Shown here: piece by piece, positions 31,719 through 41,979 of the stretch | Layout: the number at the start of each line of letters is the position of its first letter | Numbering within the stretch: position 1 is the stretch's first letter | Source: Pseudolabrys sp. | Lineage (GTDB): Bacteria > Pseudomonadota > Alphaproteobacteria > Rhizobiales > Xanthobacteraceae | Direction of reading: 5' to 3' | DNA length: 47,500 nt | Assembly: GCA_026125895.1 (NCBI GenBank) | Contig: JAHCKG010000010.1 | Coordinates: 1-47,500, forward strand | Translations under genes and position numbers: made by a program | Notes under the pieces: generated by a model | Told to the model about the DNA's origin: nothing | The model's database searches: none | The model's input: the letters and a program-made list of their open reading frames with translations, nothing else

Positions 31719-33869
31719 CTAGTTCAAGGCGGGCTGGGCCGCTCTCATGGTTGCGTTGTTGGTAACCGGTGTGTGTACTGCGAGGTCTGAGAGCTTCTCG
31801 ACATCAAGAATGAACGCGACCCGGCCGTTGCCGAGAATGGTGGCGGCGGCGATGCCGGGCACCGCGCCGTAGCTTTCTTCGATGCTCTTGATCACGACCT
31901 GCTGATGACCGAGCAATTCATCGACGACCAGGCCGATGCGGGAACCTTCGCCGGTGTCGGTGATGATGACGACGCGCTCCGAATTGTTCCCGACCGACGA
32001 GCCGATGCCGAGCAGATCGCCGAGCATGACGATCGGCACGAATTCACCGCGCAATTGCAGCATGCCGTGGGTGCCGATGAGGCTCGAAATCTCGCCGCGC
32101 GACGGCCGCAAGCATTCGACGATCGCCGACAGCGGCATCACGTAGGTCTGGGTGCCGACCTTGATCACCATGCCGTCCATGACCGCCAGCGTCAGCGGCA
32201 GCGCGAGCTGAATGGTCATGCCCTGGCCGCGCACCGACTTCAGCGTAATGCGGCCGCCGAGGTCCTGGATGTTGCTGCGGACGACGTCCATGCCGACGCC
32301 GCGGCCGGAGATGTCCGAAACCGTCTCCGCGGTGGAGAAGCCGGGCATCATGATGAGGTTGTTGATCTCGTCCTCGGACAACTGCGCGTCCGGTCCGACC
32401 AGGCCCTTTTCGCGGGCGATCTTCAGCACGCGTTCGGAATTGATGCCGGCGCCGTCGTCCTTGATCTCGATGACGATGCGGCCGCCGCGGTGTTCGGCGG
32501 ACAGGCGGATGACGCCCTCCTCCGGCTTGCCGGCGGCAAGGCGGGCGGCCGGCGCTTCGACGCCGTGATCGACCGAGTTGCGGATGATGTGCGTCAGCGG
32601 ATCGCCGAGGCGTTCGATGATCGAACGATCGACCTCGGTCGTCTCACCGTGCGTCTCCAGCCGCACCTTCTTGTGCGTCTTGGCGGCGACTTCGCGGACC
32701 AGACGCGGCATGCGCTGAAACACCGAGCCAACCGGCTGGGCGCGCATCGACATCACGCTGTCCTTGAGCTCGCGGGTATGGTGCGCGACCTCGTCCAGGA
32801 TCTGGATCAGGCGCATGCTGGTGGATTCCGGCAGGTCCTGAACGATCTGCCCCAGCATGGCCTGCGAGATGACAAGCTCGCCGACCATGTTGACGACGCG
32901 GTCGATACGCTCAAGCTCGATGCGGGTCGTCGTCGCGGCCGGCTTGGTGCGGCCGGCGCCGCCACCGGCCGTGGCCGGTTCGGCCTCGGCTTTCGGCGCG
33001 GCGGCCGCAACGGGTTTGGCGGGCTCGACCCCGGCGAGCGGCATCTCGGGGGCGAGCGGCGGCGCGTCGATCGTGGGCATGGCCGCCGCGACCGGGACAG
33101 GCGTCACGTCCTCGATCGAGAGGTCGCAGTCGCCGGAGACGAATTCGAAGACCTCGTCGATCTGAACGCGGGCCGCCTCGGTGCGCAGCGTCGCGGTCCA
33201 CCACAAGTACGGGACATCGGTCTCGATGTCGCCCAGCCCCGGCAGGTCTTCCGCGTGCGCCTCCAATTCAAGCTCGCCGAGCTTGCGCAACTCGCGCAGG
33301 ACGTAAAGCGGCTCATTGGCCTTCTTCAGCATTTCCGGCTTCGGCCGGAAGGTGATGGTGTAGATGCGCTGGCCGTCGGCCGGCTGGTCGGCGTCAATCT
33401 CGTCGAGATTGACGGCCACCGGCATGAAGTCGAGACCCTCGAAATCGGCCGGCGCGATATCGCCGCTGTCGCCACCGCCGCCGCCCTGCTCGATGATCTG
33501 TTCGAGCGCGACGCGGACCTCACCCCCGAAACCGTGCGCGATCTGCTGCCCCGAGCGCGACATCTGCACGAGGTCGGAGAGCACGTCGCTCGCCGACAGC
33601 AGGACGTCGAGGTTGTCCGGCGTCGCCGACAGGCTGCCGTTGCGCAGGCCGTCGAGTACCGTTTCGAAGACGTGAGCGAACTCGACGAGCTGTTCGAAGC
33701 CGAAAATGCCGGCGCCGCCTTTCACCGAATGGACGCCGCGGAACACCGCATTGACCGTTTCGTCGTTGCCTTCGCCCGATCGGATATCGGTCAGGCCGAT
33801 CTCGATCTGCTGCATCGCTTCGTCGCATTCGTCGAAGAATGTCTTCTTCAGATCGTCCAAGCTTGCCAT
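31719..33869 (-). CDS. cheA: CheA, chemotaxis histidine kinase
   Basis: 716 residues. The P1 phosphotransfer domain has H47 in FRGVHSVKGGAGIFGFEQL. A P2-like region (about 145-255) is followed by an Ala/Pro/Glu linker (to about 310), and the P3 dimerisation helices start at TRIELERIDRVVNMVGELVI. The P4 ATPase has N-box HIIRNSVDHGVEAPA, G1 IKDDGAGIN and G2 DISGRGVGMDVV. The P5 CheW-like regulatory domain (from about 575) ends near ILDVEKLSDLA. No receiver is fused. Central kinase of the cluster; 43 bases after the STAS-CheY gene. Confidence 0.96.
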   Translation of the reverse strand: MASLDDLKKTFFDECDEAMQQIEIGLTDIRSGEGNDETVNAVFRGVHSVKGGAGIFGFEQLVEFAHVFETVLDGLRNGSLSATPDNLDVLLSASDVLSDLVQMSRSGQQIAHGFGGEVRVALEQIIEQGGGGGDSGDIAPADFEGLDFMPVAVNLDEIDADQPADGQRIYTITFRPKPEMLKKANEPLYVLRELRKLGELELEAHAEDLPGLGDIETDVPYLWWTATLRTEAARVQIDEVFEFVSGDCDLSIEDVTPVPVAAAMPTIDAPPLAPEMPLAGVEPAKPVAAAAPKAEAEPATAGGGAGRTKPAATTTRIELERIDRVVNMVGELVISQAMLGQIVQDLPESTSMRLIQILDEVAHHTRELKDSVMSMRAQPVGSVFQRMPRLVREVAAKTHKKVRLETHGETTEVDRSIIERLGDPLTHIIRNSVDHGVEAPAARLAAGKPEEGVIRLSAEHRGGRIVIEIKDDGAGINSERVLKIAREKGLVGPDAQLSEDEINNLIMMPGFSTAETVSDISGRGVGMDVVRSNIQDLGGRITLKSVRGQGMTIQLALPLTLAVMDGMVIKVGTQTYVMPLSAIVECLRPSRGEISSLIGTHGMLQLRGEFVPIVMLGDLLGIGSSVGNNSERVVIITDTGEGSRIGLVVDELLGHQQVVIKSIEESYGAVPGIAAATILGNGRVAFILDVEKLSDLAVHTPVTNNATMRAAQPALN

Positions 33870-33912
33870 GTTCGTTAGCCTTGTCCGTCAGCCTTGCATC
33901 AATACGATCTGT

Positions 33913-34680
33913 TCAAGGGGCGACTTTGCGCACGGTGGCAACCAGGCGCTCTGGATCGAACGGCTTAACCATCCATCCCGTCGCGCCGGCTTCACGCGCC
34001 TGGTTTTTCTTGTCGCCGTCACTTTCGGTGGTGAGCACGAGGATCGGCTTCGACTTGTACGTCGGGTCGCGTCGCAAATTGCGGATCACTTCGTACCCGT
34101 CCATCCGCGGCATATTGATGTCGGTAATGATGACATCCACCTCGTCCTTCTCCTTAGCCAGAACGTCAAGGCCGTCCTGGCCGTCGACAGCCTGGATCAC
34201 ATCGAAGCCGGCCTCGGCGAGAGTCAGCATCAGCATGTCGCGAATCGTTTTGGAGTCGTCGATCGTCAGAATGCGTTTGCTCATGACTTTCTCGCTGATT
34301 GGAGGAATGTCGGCGTCAAACGACAGCGCCGTCTCCGCCGGCGTTGCCTCGGTCGCTGCGCCGGTGAGATCCGGCTCTTCGGAGGCGTCTTCTGAAATCC
34401 GGCTGTGGTCGAGATGGGCCTGCCAGTCTAGGCCGAAATCTTCGAAGGTGGCGACGAACGCCGCCGACGGGTTCCTGATCTTGATGCTATCGCCGGCTCG
34501 CAAGACCGCCAGAACAACCTGAGCGCACGGCAGCGTCAGGGTCTCGACTTCGGAGGCGTCGAGCGCGAGCGGCGCGTCGCCGCTGACGCGCTGTCGCATC
34601 AGCTCGAGAAAGGATTCGGCCGCCGCCTGATCCAGTATCGGCGGCAGCATGACCACGTTCTGTTCGGCGTTGCCCATCAT
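33913..34680 (-). CDS. STAS-CheY fusion protein
   Basis: 255 residues. Residues 1-92 form a STAS-like domain (PLALDASEVETLTLPCAQVV, then VATFEDFGLDWQ), as in the small STAS proteins often found beside cheA. An acidic linker (about 93-132) leads to a complete CheY (133-255): MSKRILTIDDSKTIRDML, phosphoacceptor D187 in VIITDINMPRMDGY, and WMVKPFDPERL. Met133 (codon at 34284) is exactly where a separate 123-residue CheY would start, so internal initiation could give free CheY, although only a weak GAGAAAG precedes it. 9 bases after cheB. Confidence 0.88.
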   Translation of the reverse strand: MMGNAEQNVVMLPPILDQAAAESFLELMRQRVSGDAPLALDASEVETLTLPCAQVVLAVLRAGDSIKIRNPSAAFVATFEDFGLDWQAHLDHSRISEDASEEPDLTGAATEATPAETALSFDADIPPISEKVMSKRILTIDDSKTIRDMLMLTLAEAGFDVIQAVDGQDGLDVLAKEKDEVDVIITDINMPRMDGYEVIRNLRRDPTYKSKPILVLTTESDGDKKNQAREAGATGWMVKPFDPERLVATVRKVAP

Positions 34681-34689
34681 CGGTTTGTC

Positions 34690-35760
34690 CTATGCTCGTG
34701 CCGCGGCCTTGGCCGATGTCGCGGTGCCATCGCAGGCGTCGAGGATCGCTTCGGCCATATGCGAGAGCGACACCTGCCGCATCACCGCGCCGCGCTCGAA
34801 GGCGACGCGCGGCATGCCGTAAATGAGAGCGGAAGCTTCGTCCTGGCCGAGGGTGTAGGCGCCGGCCTGCCGCATCGCGAGCAGACCCTCGGCGCCGTCC
34901 TTGCCCATACCGGTGAGGATCGAACCGACGGCCGCCTTCCCCGCCACTTTCGCCACCGAGCGGAACAGAACATCGACCGAGGGCCGGTGGCCCGAGACTG
35001 GTGCGGAGTCGCTCAACGTGCAGCGATACTCATTGCCCGCGCGCACCACCTCGAGATGGTGCGAGCCCGGCGCGATGTAGACATGACCAGCTTCGATGAC
35101 CTCGTTATGCGTCGCCTCGGACACCTTCATCGGGCACTCCCGGTTAAGGCGCTCGGCGAACGCCGCCGTGAAGCGCGGTGGCATGTGCTGGGTAATGACG
35201 ATCGGTGGGCATTCCGCCGGAAGCTGCATCAACACTTTCTTGAGCGCTTCGACGCCGCCGGTGGAGGCGCCGATGGCGACAAGGCGTTCGCCCGCGCCGG
35301 CATTGTAGGCCCGGCGCGGCTTCGCTGGCGCGAGGGCTGCCGAGCCGCGGCCCACGCGCGCACGGGCCGCCTGCTTCACTTTGGCCTGCAATTCGCCGGC
35401 GATTTCCGCGAGTCCTTGCGCGACGTCTTTCACCGGCTTGGCAACGAAATCCACCGCACCGATCTCGAGCGCTTCCAGCGTCGTTTCCGCGCCGGCCTGG
35501 GTCAGGGTCGAGACCATGATGACGGGCATCGGCCGCAGCGTCATGATCTTGCGCAGGAAAGTGACGCCGTCCATGTTCGGCATCTCGACGTCGAGCGTCA
35601 CGACATCGGGGTTGAGAGCTTTGATGCGGTCGCGCGCGATCAGCGGGTCGCCGGCGGTGCCGACAACCTCGATCTCCGGATCCTGCGACAGCAGCATCTG
35701 CAACAACTGCCGGATGACGGCGGAGTCGTCGACGATAAGAACCCTGACTTTCTTGTCCAT
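34690..35760 (-). CDS. cheB: CheB, receptor methylesterase/deamidase
   Basis: 356 residues. The receiver domain has D57 in VVTLDVEMPNMDGV and KPV at 108-110. After a linker (about 128-155) comes the methylesterase domain with catalytic S166 (AIGASTGG), H192 (ITQHMPP) and D288 (TGMGKDGA). These are the E. coli CheB triad positions shifted by two. It removes methyl groups from MCP glutamates when phosphorylated by CheA. It lies 14 bases after cheD and 9 before the STAS-CheY gene. Confidence 0.96.
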   Translation of the reverse strand: MDKKVRVLIVDDSAVIRQLLQMLLSQDPEIEVVGTAGDPLIARDRIKALNPDVVTLDVEMPNMDGVTFLRKIMTLRPMPVIMVSTLTQAGAETTLEALEIGAVDFVAKPVKDVAQGLAEIAGELQAKVKQAARARVGRGSAALAPAKPRRAYNAGAGERLVAIGASTGGVEALKKVLMQLPAECPPIVITQHMPPRFTAAFAERLNRECPMKVSEATHNEVIEAGHVYIAPGSHHLEVVRAGNEYRCTLSDSAPVSGHRPSVDVLFRSVAKVAGKAAVGSILTGMGKDGAEGLLAMRQAGAYTLGQDEASALIYGMPRVAFERGAVMRQVSLSHMAEAILDACDGTATSAKAAARA

Positions 35761-35774
35761 TGGCGTTTCCGTTA

Positions 35775-36416
35775 TCAGTCGAAGAGCGTGATTTCGCCGC
35801 CCGTCTGCCGCTTCGAAATGCGGCTGACATATTCCTTCTCCTCTCGCACGACCGCCGGGGATTCGCCGGAGCCGAGCAAGCGGCGGATGACCTTTCCCGT
35901 CGACGGCGCGTACTGAATGCGGCGCGGCAGGTTGCCACGAAGGTCTTGCGCAGCGCAGCGCAACCCTTCGGCCTCCAGATACCGCAGTATGAAGTCCGAA
36001 TTGTCAGTGCCGATGGCGTTCTGCGTGTCGGTAACGTTACCGCCGCCGAACACCTTGATCTCGAGCGAGCTGCGCGAACAACCGGCCTTCAGAAGTTCGT
36101 TGATCAGCTTCTCCATCGCGAAGTTACCGAACCGCGTGGACTGCATGTCGCCCGCCCAGTTTCCCGCATTGCTGTGCGGCAGCATGAAATGATTCATGCC
36201 GCCGATACCAAGGCGCGGATCGCGGATGCAGGCGGCGACACACGAGCCCAGGATGGTCACGAGCACTTCGTCGGGATTCGAGGTGACGTAGTATTCGCCG
36301 GGGAACACCTTGACCATCCAGGTTTGGCTGGCGGTGTCGAAGAACTTGCGCGACGCGAATGCCGCATTGGCGTCGGCTGCGGAGTCGCCCGGACGCGCCA
36401 TCGTGACAAAGCTCAT
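35775..36416 (-). CDS. cheD: CheD, receptor glutamine deamidase
   Basis: 213 residues from the ATG at 36416, which overlaps the cheR stop by four bases (ATGA). The frame is open much further upstream but there lies inside cheR. Active-site residues are Cys59 (ILGSCVAACIRDP), His76 (GGMNHFMLP) and Thr54. It converts MCP glutamines to glutamates and can modulate CheA or CheY signalling in other species. About 30 residues longer at the C-terminus than short CheD proteins. Confidence 0.95.
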   Translation of the reverse strand: MSFVTMARPGDSAADANAAFASRKFFDTASQTWMVKVFPGEYYVTSNPDEVLVTILGSCVAACIRDPRLGIGGMNHFMLPHSNAGNWAGDMQSTRFGNFAMEKLINELLKAGCSRSSLEIKVFGGGNVTDTQNAIGTDNSDFILRYLEAEGLRCAAQDLRGNLPRRIQYAPSTGKVIRRLLGSGESPAVVREEKEYVSRISKRQTGGEITLFD

Positions 36417-37300
36417 GCGGTCCTCCGATAGATGGTGCGACCGACGAGACTGATACCGGGATGCACGCCGTTGAGCGATTCCGAATGGCCGATATAGAGG
36501 AATCCGCCGGGCCGTATCATGGCGGTGAAACGATCGATCAACTGCATCTTCGTTGGCGTGTCGAAATAGATCATGACGTTGCGACAAAAGATGGCGTCGA
36601 ACGGCCCCTTGAACGGCCATGTTTCCATCAGATTGAGGCGCTTGAAGGCGATCAGGCTGCGCACCGCTCGCGCAACGGCGAGGTTGTCCGCCTTGCCGGT
36701 CGAGCGTTCGAAATACTCGTGGTAGGGACGCGGCACTTCCTCGAGCGAGGAGGCCTGGTATTCGCCGCGAGTCCCGCGCGCGACCATCTCGGTGTCGATG
36801 TCCGTGGCGAGGATGCGTACGTCCTGGCGCTCGACGTCGCGAATTTCGCGCTTCAGGACCATAGCGATTGTGTAGGGCTCCTCGCCGCTGGAGCAGCCGG
36901 CCGACCACACACGCAGGCGGCCGCCTGCCTTGTTGCGCGCGTAGGGCATAGCGATGTGGTCGCGAAAATGATCAAAGTGATGCGACTCGCGGAAGAACTT
37001 TGTCAGGTTGGTCGAGATCGCATTGATGAAGTTCTCGCGCTCGGCCTCGGTCTCGTCGAGATAGTTGCGATACTCGGCAAAGGAGCGAAACCCGAGCGCC
37101 CGCAGGCGGCGCGACAGGCGGCTGTAGACGAGATTGCGCTTGCTGTCCGCTAAGGCAATGCCGGCATACTGATAGGCGAGCTCGACGAAGCCGCGGAAGT
37201 CGGCGTCCGAGAAGTGAAACTCTCGCATGGCGTCATTCGGCGAAGGCAGCGGCGGGACCGCCGGCATCGCCGTTGTGCGTGACGCTGAGGACGTTTTCAT
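36413..37300 (-). CDS. cheR: CheR, SAM-dependent MCP methyltransferase
   Basis: 295 residues. The N-terminal helical domain (about 30-95) is followed by INAISTNLTKFFRE (about 93-105), then the SAM site VWSAGCSSGEEPYTIAM (131-147). DAIFCRNVMIYFD comes further on, with GGFLYIGHSESL near the end. It methylates glutamates of the MCP signalling helices. All three MCPs in the cluster end in a W-K-E-F docking tail suitable for binding CheR. Start at 37300; 97 bases after the first MCP's stop. Confidence 0.95.
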   Translation of the reverse strand: MKTSSASRTTAMPAVPPLPSPNDAMREFHFSDADFRGFVELAYQYAGIALADSKRNLVYSRLSRRLRALGFRSFAEYRNYLDETEAERENFINAISTNLTKFFRESHHFDHFRDHIAMPYARNKAGGRLRVWSAGCSSGEEPYTIAMVLKREIRDVERQDVRILATDIDTEMVARGTRGEYQASSLEEVPRPYHEYFERSTGKADNLAVARAVRSLIAFKRLNLMETWPFKGPFDAIFCRNVMIYFDTPTKMQLIDRFTAMIRPGGFLYIGHSESLNGVHPGISLVGRTIYRRTA

Positions 37301-37397
37301 TGCGAGAAGTCTCTCTCTACTCGGTGCCTTATCGAGCGACAGTCGATTGTTTCAGTGATATCCAGGCGACAGAATCTGCCGCCGCCCTTGCCGGCTG

Positions 37398-39215
37398 CTA
37401 GAACTCCTTCCAGTCATCGGCCTTGACCGCCGTCGCTAATGCCGCCTGCATACGGCGGGCCGGCCCGACATTCGCCGACGCACGCGACTGCGGCGCAGCC
37501 TGGCTGACCGTTGGCTTCCTCATTGCAGGCGTCGTCCTTGCCACCACCGTCGCAACGCGCGGCGCTGGCCTGGTCGCTGCCGCCATCGCCGGGCGGGCAT
37601 CGTGTCCCGCCGCGATCTGGAAGAACGCGACCTGGCTGTCCATCGCCTTGGCTTGTTGTTCCAATGTCTTGGCAGTCGCCGCATTTTCCTCGACCAGCGC
37701 CGAGTTCTGCTGCGTCACCTCGTCCATCTGCGTCAGGGCCCGATTGATCTCGTCAATGCCGGTGGCCTGTTCGGCGGAGGCATTGGCAATCTCGGCAACG
37801 ACGACAGAGACTTTCTTGATCGACTCGACGATCTCGTTAAGCGAATCTCCGGCCCTGTTGACGAGGTCGACGCCGTCTTTCACCTGGCCGTTGGAATTGG
37901 TGATCAGGTCTTTGATATCCTTCGCGGCCTGCGACGATCGCTGCGCCAGGCTGCGGACTTCCGAAGCAACCACGGCGAAGCCACGGCCGGCCTCGCCGGC
38001 GCGCGCGGCTTCGACAGCCGCGTTGAGTGCCAGCAGGTTGGTCTGCCGGGCAATCTCGTCGATGACACCAATGATGTCCGAGATCTTGCGTGAGGACTCC
38101 TCGATCCGCGCCATGGCATCGACCGCCTTGGCCACCACCTGGCCGCCGCGGTCGGCGACTTCGCGCGTGGCATTGGCATCTTGATTGGCGAGCTGTGCGT
38201 TCTCAGCATTCTTGCGCACGGTGGCGGCCAGCTCTTCCATCGCGGCGGAGGTCTCTTCCAGGCTCGCTGCCTGCTCCTCGGTGCGCTGGGACAGGTCAGT
38301 GGTGGAGGTCGCGATTTCCGCCGAGGCGTTGGTCACCTCACGACCCGAGGCCATGATCTCGGCGATCGTGCTGCTGACCCTCTGCGCCATCGACTGAACG
38401 GCGGCAGCGATCTGACCCACCTCATCCTTGCGATCGGCGCCCGGCACGGTGACGGCGAAGTTGCCGTCGGCGACGGTTTCCAGCGGCTTGACCATGGCGC
38501 GCAGCGGACGCGCGATACCGACCGAACCGAGCACGGCGTTGACGACGGCAACTGCAATCGTCAGCAGCCCGAGCACGATGGTCATCAAGCTGGCGAAGCC
38601 GATGCTCTGTGCCGCCTCGGCCTGCGAGACGGTCGCCGACTGGCTCGTCGCCGCGACAATTTCATCGGTCACTTTCGTGAGCGCGATCGCCGCCGGGATG
38701 TTGGCATTCGACGCCTTCAAGATCGCGTCATTGAGCTCGCTGATGCGGGCGGCATCCGCCGAAGTCAACTGGCCTTCGCCCTTGGCATCGAGCGCGATCA
38801 ACTCGCGGCGTGCGGTCGCGTTTGCTGTGACGTTCTTGGCGTAGCTGTCGGCCGTCACCTTCATCTGCTTGGCTTGCTCGACCCGAGCCGGCAAGACGGT
38901 CAGGGACAGAATGTGGTCGACCTTTGCGTCGAAATCCGCATGGGCCGCCTGCAGATCCTTCATCTGCGCTTCGAGCGCCTTTTCATTGTCGGCGTAGCGG
39001 ACGTTGATCGCGGCGATACGCATGGCCCGCAAGGCGGCTTTCGCCAGCGCGGCATCGAGGGCGAGGTCGGTTCGCCGGTCGGTCGCCTCATTCGATTTTC
39101 TGATTTGAGCGGCGGTGAGAAGCTGACTGATGATAAGCACAGCGACCAGACCGATGGTCACGGCCGACATGATCGCCAATTTCATTCCGATACGAATATC
39201 CGACAGGCGGGGCAT
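37398..39215 (-). CDS. Methyl-accepting chemotaxis protein 1
   Basis: 605 residues. Membrane helices at about 12-35 and 205-230 enclose a periplasmic four-helix-bundle-like sensor of about 170 residues rich in Ala and Lys. HAMP starts near [11 protein letters not shown]. The signalling hairpin tip is [20 protein letters not shown], flanked by methylation helices. An Ala/Pro/Thr linker leads to the final ADDWKEF, a CheR/CheB docking tail. Ligand unknown. It lies between cheW and cheR in the cluster. Confidence 0.95.
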   Translation of the reverse strand: MPRLSDIRIGMKLAIMSAVTIGLVAVLIISQLLTAAQIRKSNEATDRRTDLALDAALAKAALRAMRIAAINVRYADNEKALEAQMKDLQAAHADFDAKVDHILSLTVLPARVEQAKQMKVTADSYAKNVTANATARRELIALDAKGEGQLTSADAARISELNDAILKASNANIPAAIALTKVTDEIVAATSQSATVSQAEAAQSIGFASLMTIVLGLLTIAVAVVNAVLGSVGIARPLRAMVKPLETVADGNFAVTVPGADRKDEVGQIAAAVQSMAQRVSSTIAEIMASGREVTNASAEIATSTTDLSQRTEEQAASLEETSAAMEELAATVRKNAENAQLANQDANATREVADRGGQVVAKAVDAMARIEESSRKISDIIGVIDEIARQTNLLALNAAVEAARAGEAGRGFAVVASEVRSLAQRSSQAAKDIKDLITNSNGQVKDGVDLVNRAGDSLNEIVESIKKVSVVVAEIANASAEQATGIDEINRALTQMDEVTQQNSALVEENAATAKTLEQQAKAMDSQVAFFQIAAGHDARPAMAAATRPAPRVATVVARTTPAMRKPTVSQAAPQSRASANVGPARRMQAALATAVKADDWKEF

Positions 39216-39305
39216 TTCGCGTAAATTCCAGAAGAGTGCGTTGCGATGTTAAGGCGGAGGCAAGAGCGCCGGCCGACGCAGTGGGCTGCATGCCGGCACA
39301 CGGCG

Positions 39306-39827
39306 TTAGTGCTCGGTACCGGCGTCGTCCTGCACCGATAGGAGATTGGGCAGGTCGATCAGCGCGATCATGACGTTGTCGTGGGTGACCAGACCGGAAA
39401 GAAAATCCGTCTGATGGCCGTTGCCCGTGCGCGGCACTTTCTGGATCTGCGCTGCATCGACCGAGACGATGTCGAGCACGCGATCCCCAATCAGGCCGAT
39501 CTGGCGACCGCCGATCTGCACGATGATGACGATGTGCAGCGGCGTTGTCTCGGTAAGGCCCTGGCCGAAGCGGCAGCGCAGGTCGACGATCGGTACGATC
39601 GCGCCGCGCAGGTTCAGAACACCACGGACATACTCCGGCTGCTTCGGCAAGTGCGTGATATCGGACCAGCCCTTGATCTCGCGCACCGCCATGATGTCGA
39701 CGCCGTACTGGTCATCGCCGATGGCGAAGCTGATGAATTGCGTCTGGTTGCCGGTGCTGTGAGCGGCGCCGGAGCCGTTCCAGTCGTTCGGCTGAACGGC
39801 GGTGTCCGTAGCGGCTAACTGATTCAT
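39306..39827 (-). CDS. cheW: CheW, receptor-kinase coupling protein
   Basis: 173 residues from the ATG at 39827. The frame is open to 39995 but that part has no CheW character. The SH3-like double barrel has TQFISFAIGDDQYGVDIMAV, VREIKGWSDITHLPKQPEYV, GVLNLRGAIVPIVDLRCRF and, near the end, a DNVMIALIDLPNLL segment. It links MCP tips to CheA. Only one cheW is present here. It lies between two MCP genes. Confidence 0.94.
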   Translation of the reverse strand: MNQLAATDTAVQPNDWNGSGAAHSTGNQTQFISFAIGDDQYGVDIMAVREIKGWSDITHLPKQPEYVRGVLNLRGAIVPIVDLRCRFGQGLTETTPLHIVIIVQIGGRQIGLIGDRVLDIVSVDAAQIQKVPRTGNGHQTDFLSGLVTHDNVMIALIDLPNLLSVQDDAGTEH

Positions 39828-40070
39828 GAGATCGTGACTCGCCCGTGATGGCCGTGGGAGGCCGGTGACAAACACACCGCACTCACGGCACCGCGTGAAC
39901 CGGGCGCGATGCGCACGATATCGGCGGGCCTTCGGCGGCAATGGGCATCGCTCGCGCGATTCCCACGGGACAAGTCTAGAAAAGCGCCGTGACAAAAGAC
40001 TTTAATTGTCCCTAGAGACGGCACGATAATTCGAATTGATAAAATAGATTATTAATGTGATGCGTCAGAC

Positions 40071-40112
40071 TTGCGGTTGCCGGATGCCGTTACCGGCATC
40101 CGGCAACCGCAA
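40071..40112. terminator. Perfect 19-base-pair hairpin after MCP 2
   Basis: TTGCGGTTGCCGGATGCCG (40071-40089) pairs exactly with 40094-40112 across a TTAC loop. It begins two bases past the MCP 2 stop. There is no T run on the exit side in either direction, so it is either an unusual terminator or a message-stabilising structure. The rest of the 287 bases between MCP 2 and cheW shows nothing else. Confidence 0.55.
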
Positions 40113-40114
40113 AA

Positions 40115-41890
40115 CTAAAATTCCTTCCAGGCGTCCTCGTTCACCGCCGCCGCCAAGGCGGTCTGCATCCCGCGCGCCGGACCGGTACGCGACACCGTCG
40201 GGGCGGCCCGCCCTACGGTTTTGGCCGCAACCGGTTTGGCCACAGCCACCGCTTGTATCGCGCGCGGCGCCGCGACAGGCACGTCGTGACCGGCCGCGAT
40301 CTGGAAGAAGGCCACCTGCTCGTCCATGGCTTTGGCCTGATGCTCCAGCGTCTTGGCGGTCGCCGCATTCTCCTCGACCAGAGCCGAGTTCTGCTGCGTC
40401 GTCTGGTCCATCTGCGTCAGCGCCCGATTGATTTCGTCGATGCCGGTCGATTGCTCGGCGCTGGCATTGGCAATTTCGGCGACAACGACCGAGACCTTCT
40501 TGATCGATTCAACGATCTCGGTCAGCGACTCGCCGGCCTTGTTGACCAAATCGACGCCGTCTTTCACCTGGCCATTCGAACTGACGATGAGATCCTTGAT
40601 GTCCTTGGCCGCCTGCGACGAACGCTGCGCCAGACTGCGGACTTCGGAGGCGACCACGGCGAAGCCGCGACCGGCTTCGCCGGCGCGCGCGGCTTCGACC
40701 GCGGCGTTGAGCGCCAATAGATTGGTCTGCCGGGCGATCTCGTCGATGACGCCAATGATGTCGGAAATCTTGCGCGAGGACTCCTCGATCCGGGCCATTG
40801 CCTTGACGGCGCGGCCCACCACCTCGCCACCCCGATCGGCTACCACTTGCGTTGCGCTGGCATCGCGGTTGGCGAGTTGGGCATTTTCGGCGTTCTTGCG
40901 CACCGTCGCCGACAACTGCTCCATGGCCGCCGAGGTTTCCTCAAGGCTCGCCGCCTGTTCTTCGGTGCGCTGCGACAGGTCGGTCGTGGAGGTGGCGATC
41001 TCGGCCGAAGCGTTGGTGACCTCGCGGCCCGATGCCTTGATCTCGGCGATCGTGGCGCTGACCTTCTGCGACATCGACTGGACGGCGGCGGCGATGTGAC
41101 CGATTTCATCACCGCGATCCGTACCCGGCACGGCAACGGCAAAATTGCCCGCGGCGACGCTCTCGAGCGGGACGAGCAAGGCGCGCAACGGCCGGCCTAT
41201 CGTCACGACACCGATAACCGCAGAGATCGCCAGGATGGCGACCGCCAGAAGTCCGACCGCAAGACCGACGGCGCCGCTCGACGACATTGTCGCCACGGCG
41301 GCGTCGAAGCTCTTCGCCGCGTCGTCGGAGACCAGCGCCCCCAGTTTCGCTACCCCGTCCTCGATCTGGGTGCCGATGGGACGCAAGCCCTCGCGGGCGA
41401 AACGCTGAATGTCGGCGGTCAGCCGATCGGCCTTGTCGACTTCGTCGGGCAGCCCGTTGCCGCGCAGCGTGAGGATTTCGCCTTTCGTCGCGCCGATCTT
41501 CCCTGCGTCGGCTGCGTAGCGATCGACGAGCGCTTTGATCTTTTCGGCCTGGGCGCGGCGTTCGGGCTGATCGAAAGCCGGGATCATCGCGTCGATCTGA
41601 GCGCCAGCCGATTTGTGATAATTGGCAATCTGCGCAAGCGTCTTCGCGAGATCGTCCTTTGAGGACGATACCAGGGATTCATTGACGGCGAACTGCATGC
41701 CGCGCTCGGCCGCCAGGATCGACTGCAGATCGCGCGCCATGAGCAGGCGGTCGTTCGCGGCGTGAACCGCGGTCGAAATCGACGAATCGGCCCGCATCTG
41801 GTTGCCCAGAATGCCGGCCACCAGCAGGATGCCGAGCCCCGATATCACCGCAAGCTTGATGCTGATTTTGATGTCCGAGAGCTTGATCAT
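40115..41890 (-). CDS. Methyl-accepting chemotaxis protein 2
   Basis: 591 residues. Membrane helices at about 11-31 and 195-220 flank a sensor of about 160 residues. [20 protein letters not shown] lies near its start. HAMP starts near [15 protein letters not shown]. The signalling region is almost identical to MCP 1 and MCP 3. The protein ends NEDAWKEF, a docking tail with Ala instead of Asp before Trp. Sensor sequence differs from its neighbours, so it should see a different ligand. Confidence 0.95.
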   Translation of the reverse strand: MIKLSDIKISIKLAVISGLGILLVAGILGNQMRADSSISTAVHAANDRLLMARDLQSILAAERGMQFAVNESLVSSSKDDLAKTLAQIANYHKSAGAQIDAMIPAFDQPERRAQAEKIKALVDRYAADAGKIGATKGEILTLRGNGLPDEVDKADRLTADIQRFAREGLRPIGTQIEDGVAKLGALVSDDAAKSFDAAVATMSSSGAVGLAVGLLAVAILAISAVIGVVTIGRPLRALLVPLESVAAGNFAVAVPGTDRGDEIGHIAAAVQSMSQKVSATIAEIKASGREVTNASAEIATSTTDLSQRTEEQAASLEETSAAMEQLSATVRKNAENAQLANRDASATQVVADRGGEVVGRAVKAMARIEESSRKISDIIGVIDEIARQTNLLALNAAVEAARAGEAGRGFAVVASEVRSLAQRSSQAAKDIKDLIVSSNGQVKDGVDLVNKAGESLTEIVESIKKVSVVVAEIANASAEQSTGIDEINRALTQMDQTTQQNSALVEENAATAKTLEHQAKAMDEQVAFFQIAAGHDVPVAAPRAIQAVAVAKPVAAKTVGRAAPTVSRTGPARGMQTALAAAVNEDAWKEF

Positions 41891-41979
41891 TTACCCCCCG
41901 TGCAACGCTTGAATCTCTCCGGTTAGCCGGCGAACCCCACATTCGCGCGACCCCGGTTCAGACGCCTCGCCGTCCGAAA

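Noticed and set aside
31905-33878. A 657-residue plus-strand frame opposite cheA
   Set aside because: Asp/Arg/His-rich shadow; cheA on the minus strand has every expected domain.
36417-36908. An N-terminal extension of CheD by 164 residues
   Set aside because: It lies entirely inside cheR in another frame; the CheD family start and the ATGA overlap support the ATG at 36416.
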